NCBI RefSeq assembly: GCF_026151165.2
Contig: NZ_CP117849.1
Coordinates: forward strand, 2,108,001 to 2,172,000
Direction of reading: 5' to 3'
From: Cryobacterium sp. SO2
Lineage (GTDB): Bacteria; Actinomycetota; Actinomycetes; Actinomycetales; Microbacteriaceae
DNA length: 64,000 bases
The notes under the pieces were generated by a model. The model saw nothing but the letters and a program-made list of their open reading frames with translations. It ran no database searches and had not been told where the DNA came from. The translations under genes and the position numbers were made by a program. How positions within the stretch are numbered: the stretch's first letter is position 1; each line of letters opens with the position of its first letter. Below are positions 27,244 to 34,694 of this stretch, piece after piece.

Positions 27244-28629
27244 TCAGGAACCGAGTTCGATGTCGATGCGCATCAGCGCGGCCACCACGGCCGCCCGCTG
27301 CGGCGATCGGGCGGGCAGCAGTTCGAGGCAGGCCCGCCAGACCTCGCTGTCCCAGGCGGCCTCGTCGGTGCGGGCATAGTCGAGCAGCACCTCCACCGCA
27401 GCGTCGCTGAGCAGGGTCTGGCGCAACCGTGCGCTCACCTCCGTGCGGATCTCCGCGACGCCGGGCGCGGCGGACCCCGGCAACACCGGTCCGCGGTACG
27501 CGCCCAGTGCCATCCGGTGGGCGCCGCGGGCGAGCAGGCCGAGAAGACGGCCGGCGTCGGTGTCGACGCCGGTCTCGAGCCGGTACGGTCGCGAGCCGAT
27601 GCGCAGCTGCGGATGGCTGACCATGAGCACCCGGCGCAATCGCACCATCTCCGCCCGCAGATTCTCCACCGCGTGCGGCTGGTCGTCGCTGAGCAGGCCG
27701 GCCAGCCGGTCGGCGGAGAGACCCTGCCGATGCCAGGCGAGCAGGAGCAGGATCTCGGCGTGCCGGGGGCTGAGCTCCGCGCTCTGCCCCTGCCCGGGCA
27801 GCACGGTGCTGTGCAGGCTCCCACTGTGCAGGCTCCCACCGTGCAGGCTCCCACCGTGCAGGGTGCCGTGCTCGGTGCCCAGCACGCTGAGCAGCACCCC
27901 AGGCGCGGTGAAGCCCGACGGCCGGGCCGGCACCGGCCGCGGCGCGCTCAGGCTCTGGATGCGCAGCTCAGCCTCGAGCGCCGCGACGGCGGCCTCCACC
28001 AGCGGGAGAGTCTGCGGTGCCACGGCGGCGTCCCCGCCGGTGATGTCGATCACGCCGAGTACGGCCCCGGTGACCGGGTCGTGGATAGGCACGGCGGTGC
28101 AGCTGAAGGGATGCGCGAGCTGGCTGAAATGCTCGGCCCGCTGGATCTGGATGCCGTGGTCCAGCGCGAGCGCCGTGCCGGGTGCGCTCGTGCCGACGCG
28201 GGCCTCCGACCAGTCGGCGCCCACCACGAAGTGCATGTCTTCGGCCCGGGTGCGCACGGCACTGTCACCGTCGATCCAGAGCAGCCGGCCGGACTCGTCG
28301 GCCACGGCCACGATCAACCCGAACTCGGCGGCATGCCGCACCAGCAGGGTGTTGATCACCGGCAGCACCCCGGCCAGAGGGTTCCGTGCCCGCAGCCCGC
28401 TGAGCTCGTCTGCGCTCAGGGTCGGCGCAGCCTGGGCCGTCAGCGGGTCCAGCCGCAGCGAGATCGACCGCTGCCAGGATTCCCGCACCAGCCGCCGCAC
28501 TCCGGCACGGCCCGTGACGAGCAGGTCGGTGCGATCCCCGACGACGGCCTCGTGCTGGCGTTCCTGCCGGGCGAAGGCTCCGAATGGCGAGTCGGTGGGT
28601 GTGACGGTCCAGGGGCTGTCGCGGGCCAC
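27244..28629 (-). CDS. GAF-domain transcriptional regulator
   Basis: The 461-residue protein has a GAF-like sensor region at about residues 60-210, seen in VGTSAPGTALALDHGIQI and CTAVPIHDPVTGAVLGVIDITGG, a layout shared with AcoR-type regulators. The C-terminal part (AELSPRHAEILLLLAWHRQGLSADRL) looks like a winged or helix-turn-helix DNA-binding region, and no sigma-54 AAA domain is present. A linker near residues 255-275 is a 15-bp-encoded repeat. I chose the GTG at 28629 because GGAGG lies six bases upstream. It probably controls the neighbouring dehydrogenase gene. Confidence 0.75.
   Translation of the reverse strand: MARDSPWTVTPTDSPFGAFARQERQHEAVVGDRTDLLVTGRAGVRRLVRESWQRSISLRLDPLTAQAAPTLSADELSGLRARNPLAGVLPVINTLLVRHAAEFGLIVAVADESGRLLWIDGDSAVRTRAEDMHFVVGADWSEARVGTSAPGTALALDHGIQIQRAEHFSQLAHPFSCTAVPIHDPVTGAVLGVIDITGGDAAVAPQTLPLVEAAVAALEAELRIQSLSAPRPVPARPSGFTAPGVLLSVLGTEHGTLHGGSLHGGSLHSGSLHSTVLPGQGQSAELSPRHAEILLLLAWHRQGLSADRLAGLLSDDQPHAVENLRAEMVRLRRVLMVSHPQLRIGSRPYRLETGVDTDAGRLLGLLARGAHRMALGAYRGPVLPGSAAPGVAEIRTEVSARLRQTLLSDAAVEVLLDYARTDEAAWDSEVWRACLELLPARSPQRAAVVAALMRIDIELGS
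27809..27868 (-). repeat. 15-bp minisatellite in the GAF regulator
   Basis: Four in-frame 15-base units of the plus-strand type CTGTGCAGGCTCCCA encode a GSLHG/S pentapeptide repeat between the sensor and DNA-binding regions. Confidence 0.8.
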
Positions 28630-28663
28630 ATCACACCTCCGATCAGCGCTGGTCGAGTGCTTC

Positions 28664-28669
28664 ATTCTA
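28664..28669 (-). promoter_or_regulatory. -10 hexamer of the GAF regulator
   Basis: TAGAAT on the minus strand lies about 35 bases before the GTG start, giving a short leader with its own GGAGG. No good -35 was seen. Confidence 0.35.
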
Positions 28670-28691
28670 AGCACACTCGCCATAGTTTCCC

Positions 28692-28748
28692 CGAGCCGTG
28701 AGGTGAGCCCCGAAAACCTCCGGTTTTCGGGGCTGTTCTCACGGCTCG
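28692..28748. repeat. Nested palindrome copy 2
   Basis: The outer arms CGAGCCGTGAG (28692-28702) and CTCACGGCTCG (28738-28748) enclose an inner hairpin CCCCGAAAACC-TCC-GGTTTTCGGGG (28708-28732). Five unpaired bases lie on each side between inner and outer stems. Sequence and geometry match the IS-split copy at 18088/19530. It lies eight bases past the aroB stop and could also end that transcript. Confidence 0.85.
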
Positions 28749-28756
28749 CGGGACTG

Positions 28757-29872
28757 TTAGGAGCCGATTTCTTGGTAGGCGGCGAAGAGGAGGGAGGCGT
28801 CGGGGGCCTCGAGCACCGTGGGCTTGCCGATGTCGTCGAGCACGATGAAGCGCAGCATGCCGCTACGGGTCTTCTTGTCGCGCTGCATGGTGGCCAGCAG
28901 CGTCGACCAGCGGCCCACCGGGTAGGTGGTGGGCAGAGTGAGAGATTCCAGGATGCGGCGGTGCCTGTCGACGGCCTCGTCGGAGAGCCGGCCGCTGAGC
29001 CGGGCAAGCTCGGCGGCGAACATCATGCCCACCGCGACGGCGGCGCCGTGCCGCCAGCCGTAGCGTTCGGCGTGCTCGACGGCATGCCCGAGGGTGTGCC
29101 CGTAGTTGAGGATCTCGCGCAGGCCCGCCTCTTTGAAGTCGGCGCCGACGACGCGGGCCTTCATGGCGATCGCCAGCTCCAGGACCCGGCGGAACTCGGC
29201 GGTGGTGGGATCGGTGACCGCGGCGACGTCGGCCTCGACGATGTCGAGGATCTCGGGGATCTGGATGAAGCCGGCCTTCACGATCTCGGCGAAGCCGGCG
29301 AGGATCTCGTTCCGGGGCAGGTCCGCGAGGATCTCGAGGTCACAGATCACGGCGGCGGGTGCGTAGAAGGTGCCGACGAGGTTCTTGCCCTCAGCGGTGT
29401 TGATGCCGTTCTTTCCGCCGACGGCGGCATCGACCATGCCGAGCACGCTGGTGGGGATCTGCACCAGCTTCACGCCGCGCAGCCAGGTGGCGGCAACGAA
29501 ACCGGCGAGGTCGGTCACAGCGCCGCCGCCGAAGCCGATCACGGCGTCGGTGCGGGTGAAGTCGGCCTGGCCCATGACCTGCCAGCAGAACGCGGCCACC
29601 TCGACCCGTTTGGCCGGTTCGGCGTCCGGCACCTCGGCGATGAGCACCTCGTAGCGGTCGAGCAGGCTCTCCCGCAGCGCCACGGCGCGGGCGCCGAGGT
29701 GCGAGGTGTGCACGATGAGCACCTTCTTCACGGTGTCGCCGAGCTGCTCGGCGACGTCGGCGACGATGCCGCGGCCGATGAAGACCGGGTAGCTGTCGAC
29801 ACCGCTGACGGTGATGGTGGTGGTGCCGGTCTCTGCGGGGATCATCTCGGTCACGATTGTTTTCTTACCCAT
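28757..29872 (-). CDS. aroB: 3-dehydroquinate synthase
   Basis: AroB converts DAHP to 3-dehydroquinate using NAD and a metal ion. The 371-residue protein has FGGGAVTDLAGFVAATWLRG, then the GGKNGIN segment, and the later NYGHTLGHAVEH metal motif with two histidines. The first ATG overlaps aroK by 22 bases. A second ATG at 29845 just after the aroK stop would also give a complete enzyme. The gene ends the aroE-aroC-aroK-aroB run at the palindrome. Confidence 0.95.
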   Translation of the reverse strand: MGKKTIVTEMIPAETGTTTITVSGVDSYPVFIGRGIVADVAEQLGDTVKKVLIVHTSHLGARAVALRESLLDRYEVLIAEVPDAEPAKRVEVAAFCWQVMGQADFTRTDAVIGFGGGAVTDLAGFVAATWLRGVKLVQIPTSVLGMVDAAVGGKNGINTAEGKNLVGTFYAPAAVICDLEILADLPRNEILAGFAEIVKAGFIQIPEILDIVEADVAAVTDPTTAEFRRVLELAIAMKARVVGADFKEAGLREILNYGHTLGHAVEHAERYGWRHGAAVAVGMMFAAELARLSGRLSDEAVDRHRRILESLTLPTTYPVGRWSTLLATMQRDKKTRSGMLRFIVLDDIGKPTVLEAPDASLLFAAYQEIGS

Positions 29873-30477
29873 TTCACGATGTCGGCGGCGATGGCGTCGA
29901 CCGGCCTGGTCGAGGTGTCGAAGTGGATGCTGGCCAGCGCCTCGTACAGCGGGCGGCGCTCGTCGTAGATGCGCTGCCAGGCGTCCGGCCCGGCCGCCAG
30001 CAGGGGACGTTTGGCGTTCTTGGTGCGGTTGCGCACGGCGTCGGCGGTGGTGCTCAGCGAGACCACGGTGGCGCGGCGGAGGTCGTCCCTGGTGGCCGGG
30101 TCGAGCACGGCTCCCCCACCGAGCGACACGACGGCGCGTTCGCGCTGCAGCGCCGCGGCGACCGCGGCACGCTCGAGCTCCCGGAAGTGTTCCTCGCCGT
30201 GCCGGGCGAAGATCTCGGTGATCGGGCCGTGCGCGGCCACGATGTCCTTGTCGGTGTCGATGAACGGCACCCGGAGGGTCCGCGCCACCCGGCGGCCGAT
30301 CTTCGACTTGCCGGAGGCCATCGGACCGATGAAGACGAGGGGGTAGAGCGGTGTGTCGGTCGCCCGGGTCAGTTCCGCCGTCACGGGCGACACCGCCGGC
30401 GCCGGCTCGGGCGTGCGCGCCGGGGCGGCGGGCCAGCCGTCGGCCGGGCGGGACGCATCCGGGCTGAGGAACAGCAC
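29851..30477 (-). CDS. aroK: Shikimate kinase
   Basis: AroK phosphorylates shikimate. The P-loop GPMASGKS is at residues 51-58 from the chosen start. DTDKDI, then FRELE and SLGGGAVL give the shikimate-binding and lid features, and RNRTKNAKRPLL the lid arginines. The GTG at 30477 lies one base after the aroC stop and implies a 45-residue proline/alanine-rich N-terminus longer than usual. An internal GTG at 30384 would give a conventional length, so the start is uncertain. Confidence 0.9.
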   Translation of the reverse strand: MLFLSPDASRPADGWPAAPARTPEPAPAVSPVTAELTRATDTPLYPLVFIGPMASGKSKIGRRVARTLRVPFIDTDKDIVAAHGPITEIFARHGEEHFRELERAAVAAALQRERAVVSLGGGAVLDPATRDDLRRATVVSLSTTADAVRNRTKNAKRPLLAAGPDAWQRIYDERRPLYEALASIHFDTSTRPVDAIAADIVKWVRKQS

Positions 30478-30478
30478 G

Positions 30479-31687
30479 CTAGACGGTGGCGCCGCTGGAC
30501 GCCCCTGTACGCAGGTTCGCCGGGATGTTGGCGAGGTAGGCGTCCAGGTTGCGCTTGGTTTCGGTGAGCGAATCGCCGCCGAACTTCTCCAGCACCGAGT
30601 TGGCCAGCACCAGGGCCACCATCGCCTCGGCGACGACGCCGGCAGCCGGCACCGCACAGACGTCTGAGCGTTGGTGGTGGGCGGGGGCCGCCTCGCTGGT
30701 GGTGATGTCCACCGTTCGCAGGGCCCGCGGGATGGTGGCGATGGGCTTCATGCCCGCCCGCACGCGCAGCACCGTGCCGGTGCTCATGCCACCCTCTGTG
30801 CCGCCGGCCTTGTCGCTGGCCCGCACGATCCGGTCGTCGACCTGCACGAGTTCGTCGTGCGCCGCCGACCCGCGCCGGGTGGTGGTGAGGAAGCCGTCGC
30901 CGACCTCGACACCCTTGATGGCCTGGATGCCCATCAGGGCGGCGGCCAGCTGCGAATCCAAGCGCCGGTCCCAGTGCACGAAGGAACCGAGCCCCGGCGG
31001 GACGTTGTAGGCGAGCACCTCGACGATGCCGCCGAGGGTGTCGCCGTCCTTGTGCGCGGCATCCACCTCGGCCACCATCAGGGCGCTGGTCACAGGGTCG
31101 AAACAGCGCAGCGGGTCGGCGTCGAGGGTGTCGACGTCGCTCGGGTGGGGCAGCGGCGCGTCTTCGGGCACCCGTACAGGGCCGATGGACAGGGTGTGAC
31201 TGACCAGTTCGATGCCGAGGCCGGCCAGGAAGGCGCGGGCGACGGCGCCGAGCGCGACACGGGCAGCGGTCTCGCGGGCGCTGGCGCGCTCCAGGACCGG
31301 GCGGGCCTCGTCGAAGTCGTACTTCTGCATGCCGACCAGGTCGGCGTGGCCGGGGCGCGGGCGCACCAGGGGCGCGCCGCGGCCGCGGGTGAGTGTGGCC
31401 GGGTCGACGGGCTCCGGGCTCATCACCTCGGCCCACTTGGGCCATTCGGTGTTGCCGATGCGCAGGGCAACGGGTCCACCGAGGGTGAGACCGTGCCGCA
31501 CGCCGCCGGAAATGTTCAGTTCGTCCTGTTCGAACTTCATGCGGGCACCACGGCCGTAGCCGAGTTTGCGGCGCGCAAGGTCGAGGCGGATCTCATCTAG
31601 GGTGACCGGGATCCCAGCGGGCAAACCCTCGACAATGGCGAGGAGTTCGGGGCCGTGGGACTCTCCGGCGGTGAGCCAACGAAGCAT
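30479..31687 (-). CDS. aroC: Chorismate synthase
   Basis: AroC makes chorismate from EPSP with reduced flavin. The 402-residue protein begins MLRWLTAGESHGPEL, the family signature, and contains RRKLGYGRGARM and the later GGMSTG and DGTL-type substrate segments. The Shine-Dalgarno AAGGA overlaps the aroE stop four bases upstream. aroC and aroK are separated by one base. Confidence 0.96.
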   Translation of the reverse strand: MLRWLTAGESHGPELLAIVEGLPAGIPVTLDEIRLDLARRKLGYGRGARMKFEQDELNISGGVRHGLTLGGPVALRIGNTEWPKWAEVMSPEPVDPATLTRGRGAPLVRPRPGHADLVGMQKYDFDEARPVLERASARETAARVALGAVARAFLAGLGIELVSHTLSIGPVRVPEDAPLPHPSDVDTLDADPLRCFDPVTSALMVAEVDAAHKDGDTLGGIVEVLAYNVPPGLGSFVHWDRRLDSQLAAALMGIQAIKGVEVGDGFLTTTRRGSAAHDELVQVDDRIVRASDKAGGTEGGMSTGTVLRVRAGMKPIATIPRALRTVDITTSEAAPAHHQRSDVCAVPAAGVVAEAMVALVLANSVLEKFGGDSLTETKRNLDAYLANIPANLRTGASSGATV

Positions 31688-31691
31688 GGTT

Positions 31692-32654
31692 CTATCCTTC
31701 CACAGCGCGGCCGGGTCCCGGGCCGGGGGCACCGTCGGGGGTGCTGTCGTGAGCGCCGTCAGCCGTGCCGTCGGGCAGCGCCGCACGCATGGCCAGCAGC
31801 ACGGCGTCTTCATCGGGGAGCGGCAGGAACGGGTCGTTGCCCACAAAAATACGGATCTGCACCAGGGCCTGGTGCAACAGCATGGTGCGGCCGGAGCTGG
31901 CCCGTCCGCCCGCCGCCGTCCACGACGAGGCCAGGGCCGTCGGCCACGGTGCATAGCCCACGTCGAACAGCGGGGTGCTCGCCCGCAGCATCGCGGGGAA
32001 TTCGCCGGGCAGGGCGGCGTCGCCCGGCATGGTGCTGATCACGAGGTCGCTGACCCGGTCGGCGGCGGTGACGGCGGAGAGGGCGGAGACCGTCACGACG
32101 AGACCCAGTTGCCGGCCGAGATCAACGAGCCCGGCGGCGCGGGCGGGGGTGCGCGCGATCACGTCGACGGTTTCCGCGCCCAGTTCGGCTGCGGCGACGA
32201 GGGCGGATGCGGCGGTGGCGCCGGCGCCGAGCAGGGTCACGTGCGCCGCCCGGTCGGTGCCGGCTTCGGCGAGGGCGCGCACCAGGCCGGGAACATCCGT
32301 GTTGTAGCCGGTGAGGATGCGCGGCGCACCCGGCGCACCGTCGCCGAACAGTACGGTGTTGACCGCACCGGTGAGAGTGGCGAGGCGGTCGACGTCGGCC
32401 AGCCGGGGTTGGATCTCGTGTTTGAGCGGCATGGTCAGCGACAGGCCCACCCAGTCGGGGGTGAGAGTTTCGAGGAAGGCGTCAAGCTCCCCTGCGGCCA
32501 CCTCGACCGCCGTGTACTCCCAGTCCAGTCCCAGAACCCCGTACGCGGCCGTGTGCAGCGCCGGTGAGAGGGAATGCGCGATGGGCGAGCCGAGCACGGC
32601 CACCCTTCGACGGGTCGCCCCTGCGGGAATGCGGTCGTGCGTCAGGTCAGCCAT
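31692..32654 (-). CDS. aroE: Shikimate dehydrogenase
   Basis: AroE reduces 3-dehydroshikimate with NADPH. The 320-residue protein has GSPIAHSLSPALH, the catalytic lysine in SLTMPLKHE, GYNTDVPG, and the dinucleotide loop LLGAGATAASA. The C-terminus has a 30-residue glycine/proline/aspartate tail not typical of the family. The ATG at 32654 overlaps the mltG stop by eight bases. Confidence 0.95.
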   Translation of the reverse strand: MADLTHDRIPAGATRRRVAVLGSPIAHSLSPALHTAAYGVLGLDWEYTAVEVAAGELDAFLETLTPDWVGLSLTMPLKHEIQPRLADVDRLATLTGAVNTVLFGDGAPGAPRILTGYNTDVPGLVRALAEAGTDRAAHVTLLGAGATAASALVAAAELGAETVDVIARTPARAAGLVDLGRQLGLVVTVSALSAVTAADRVSDLVISTMPGDAALPGEFPAMLRASTPLFDVGYAPWPTALASSWTAAGGRASSGRTMLLHQALVQIRIFVGNDPFLPLPDEDAVLLAMRAALPDGTADGAHDSTPDGAPGPGPGRAVEG

Positions 32655-34185
32655 ATTCCGGGTGCTCATCCATCCAGGCCAGCCACTTCTCGACGCCGGC
32701 ATCGTGTTCCGCCGCCGTCGTGGAGAAGATGGTCTCGCCGGTGTCCAGGTTCCACGTCACGAAGAATAGCCAGGTTCCGTCTGCCGGGTGCAGGGTCGCG
32801 TCGATGGCGAGGTCACCGGGGTTGCTGATCGGGCCGACCGGCAGGCCGGGGTGCACGTAGGTGTTGTAGGCGTTGTTCGCATCGGCGCGTTCGGCGTCTG
32901 TGGTCGTGACCAGGTGGGTGTTGCCCGTTCCGTAGGCGACGGTCGCGTCGGACTGCAACAGTCCGCTGTCCCACTGGGCCGGGTCGAGGCGGTTGTAGAA
33001 GACCTTGGCCACCTTGTAGTAGTCGTCCCTGAGTCCGGCTTCGCGCTGCACCAGGGAGGCCATCACGATGGTCTTCCACCGGTCCGCTGCCGGCACGCCG
33101 GCCTCGTCGAGGGCCTGGAACTGGCGGTCGACGAGGGTCTTGATCGCGTCGTGCGCGGTGACGCCGGGCTGGAACGTGTAGGTGGCCGGGAAGAGGAAGC
33201 CCTCAAGGGTGGTGGCCTCCGCCGGCAGGCCGAAGCCGGAGAGGTCGGCCGCGGCCGCCTGCAGGTCGGCGAGCGGGATGTCGGTGCCTTCGGAGAGCGA
33301 CGCCAGCACGTCGACGGCCGCGGTTCCCTCCGGGATCACCACGGTGAGTTCCTGGCGGGTCGCCGGGTCCTGCAGGGCCGTCAGCGCGGCCTGCGAACTC
33401 ATCTGCGAGGCCAGCAGGTAGGCGCCCGGCTGGAAGACCGGGTCCGTCGGCTGGGCGAGGAGCAGGTCGTAGAAGGCGTCGTAGCTCTTCACGACGTCCT
33501 GGTCCAGCAGGGTGTTGGCAATGTCGGAGCCGGTGTCGCCGTCGTGGATCATGACGAGCACCTCGCCGCTGCCGGAGCCCTCGTAGTCTTCGGGCTCCTG
33601 GGTGGCGGCGATCAGCTGGCTGATGGGGCCCTGCAGCGCGAACGCCGCCGCACCCATCAGCCCCAGAATGATGACGAGCACGATGAGGCAGCCCCAGGCG
33701 CCCTTGCGGGACTTCTTCGGAGCGGCAGCCTGGTCGTCGAGTTGGGCGGAGAGCCTGGCCCGGCGGTTGGCGCGTGAGCTGGTCCGGCCGGGCGGCCGGA
33801 CGGAACCGTCCTCGCCCGGCACGGCCTCACGGCCGGCGACGGGTGCGTCGGCGGAGCCGTCTGCGGGCGTGCCGAAGCCGAGGCCGGCGAACGGATTGTG
33901 CTCGGCTGCCCAGGCCGCAGACGAGTGGTCGGCAGCGGCAGAGTCAGCCGGGCTCGACAGCGGCGGAGTGGGCGCTTCCGGCAGTGGAGCGGGCTTAGGC
34001 GACGAAGCCAGCGGGGCGGGCGCGGTCTCGCGCTGGGGCGCCTCTGCGGGCGTGCTGCCCTGGGCTGCCTGGGCTGCCTCTGCCGCTCTGGCGGCCTCAC
34101 GGAGCGCCCGCCGGGAGGGCAGCGGCTGGTCGCCCGTGGTCCCGGACGGGGTTGCGTCAGGGGATTCCGGCGGGGATTTCGCCAC
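32647..34185 (-). CDS. mltG: Endolytic murein transglycosylase
   Basis: MltG cleaves nascent glycan strands at the membrane. The 512-residue protein has a long low-complexity cytoplasmic N-terminus (about 1-175), one membrane segment near residues 183-205 (CLIVLVIILGLMGAAAFAL) and an extracytoplasmic YceG domain. The catalytic glutamate is in ASLVQREAGL. The mltG-ruvX-alaS arrangement upstream of aroE is conserved in actinobacteria. Confidence 0.94.
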   Translation of the reverse strand: MAKSPPESPDATPSGTTGDQPLPSRRALREAARAAEAAQAAQGSTPAEAPQRETAPAPLASSPKPAPLPEAPTPPLSSPADSAAADHSSAAWAAEHNPFAGLGFGTPADGSADAPVAGREAVPGEDGSVRPPGRTSSRANRRARLSAQLDDQAAAPKKSRKGAWGCLIVLVIILGLMGAAAFALQGPISQLIAATQEPEDYEGSGSGEVLVMIHDGDTGSDIANTLLDQDVVKSYDAFYDLLLAQPTDPVFQPGAYLLASQMSSQAALTALQDPATRQELTVVIPEGTAAVDVLASLSEGTDIPLADLQAAAADLSGFGLPAEATTLEGFLFPATYTFQPGVTAHDAIKTLVDRQFQALDEAGVPAADRWKTIVMASLVQREAGLRDDYYKVAKVFYNRLDPAQWDSGLLQSDATVAYGTGNTHLVTTTDAERADANNAYNTYVHPGLPVGPISNPGDLAIDATLHPADGTWLFFVTWNLDTGETIFSTTAAEHDAGVEKWLAWMDEHPEYG

Positions 34186-34187
34186 GA

Positions 34188-34691
34188 TTACGGCCTTCCG
34201 GTCTGTTCTACGGGCGCGCCGGCCGGGTTGCCCGAGGCTCGTTCGGTATCAAGTGCGTGCTGCAAGATGATAGTCGCGGCCACCTGATCGACGACTGGAC
34301 GTTGGCTGCGGGTGCTCCGCCCGGCGGTGCGCAATGCGGCCTGCGCGGAGACTGTGGAGAGTCGTTCATCGACGAGCCGCACGGGAACGGACAGCAGGCC
34401 GGCGAGGTTCGCGGCGAAGCCCACGGCGTCTTCAGTGGACGCCGTGTGCCGCCCCGACAGGGCCAAGGGCAGCCCGACGATCACCTCGACGGCGTCGAGT
34501 TCCGCGACGATCGCCGAGATCCGGGTGAGGTCGGTTGCCGCCGCGTCGGGTGACCCGGCCTGAGGCGACCCGGCAGCGCGCTGCCGCGGTACCGTCTCGA
34601 CCGGCGTGGCGAGCATGCCGTGGAAATCGCTCCGGGCGACGCCGATCCGCACCGTGCCGACATCGATTCCCACGCGCACACCCGTTCGCAT
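34188..34691 (-). CDS. ruvX: RuvX/YqgF family nuclease-like protein
   Basis: The 167-residue RNase H-fold protein has GIDVGTVRIGVA at the N-terminus, EVIVGLPLALSG in the centre and VDERLSTVSA, the family's acidic active-site segments. YqgF proteins are described as a Holliday-junction-resolvase-like nuclease, with a proposed role in 16S rRNA 5' processing. It lies three bases after alaS and two before mltG. Confidence 0.93.
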   Translation of the reverse strand: MRTGVRVGIDVGTVRIGVARSDFHGMLATPVETVPRQRAAGSPQAGSPDAAATDLTRISAIVAELDAVEVIVGLPLALSGRHTASTEDAVGFAANLAGLLSVPVRLVDERLSTVSAQAALRTAGRSTRSQRPVVDQVAATIILQHALDTERASGNPAGAPVEQTGRP

Positions 34692-34694
34692 GGC

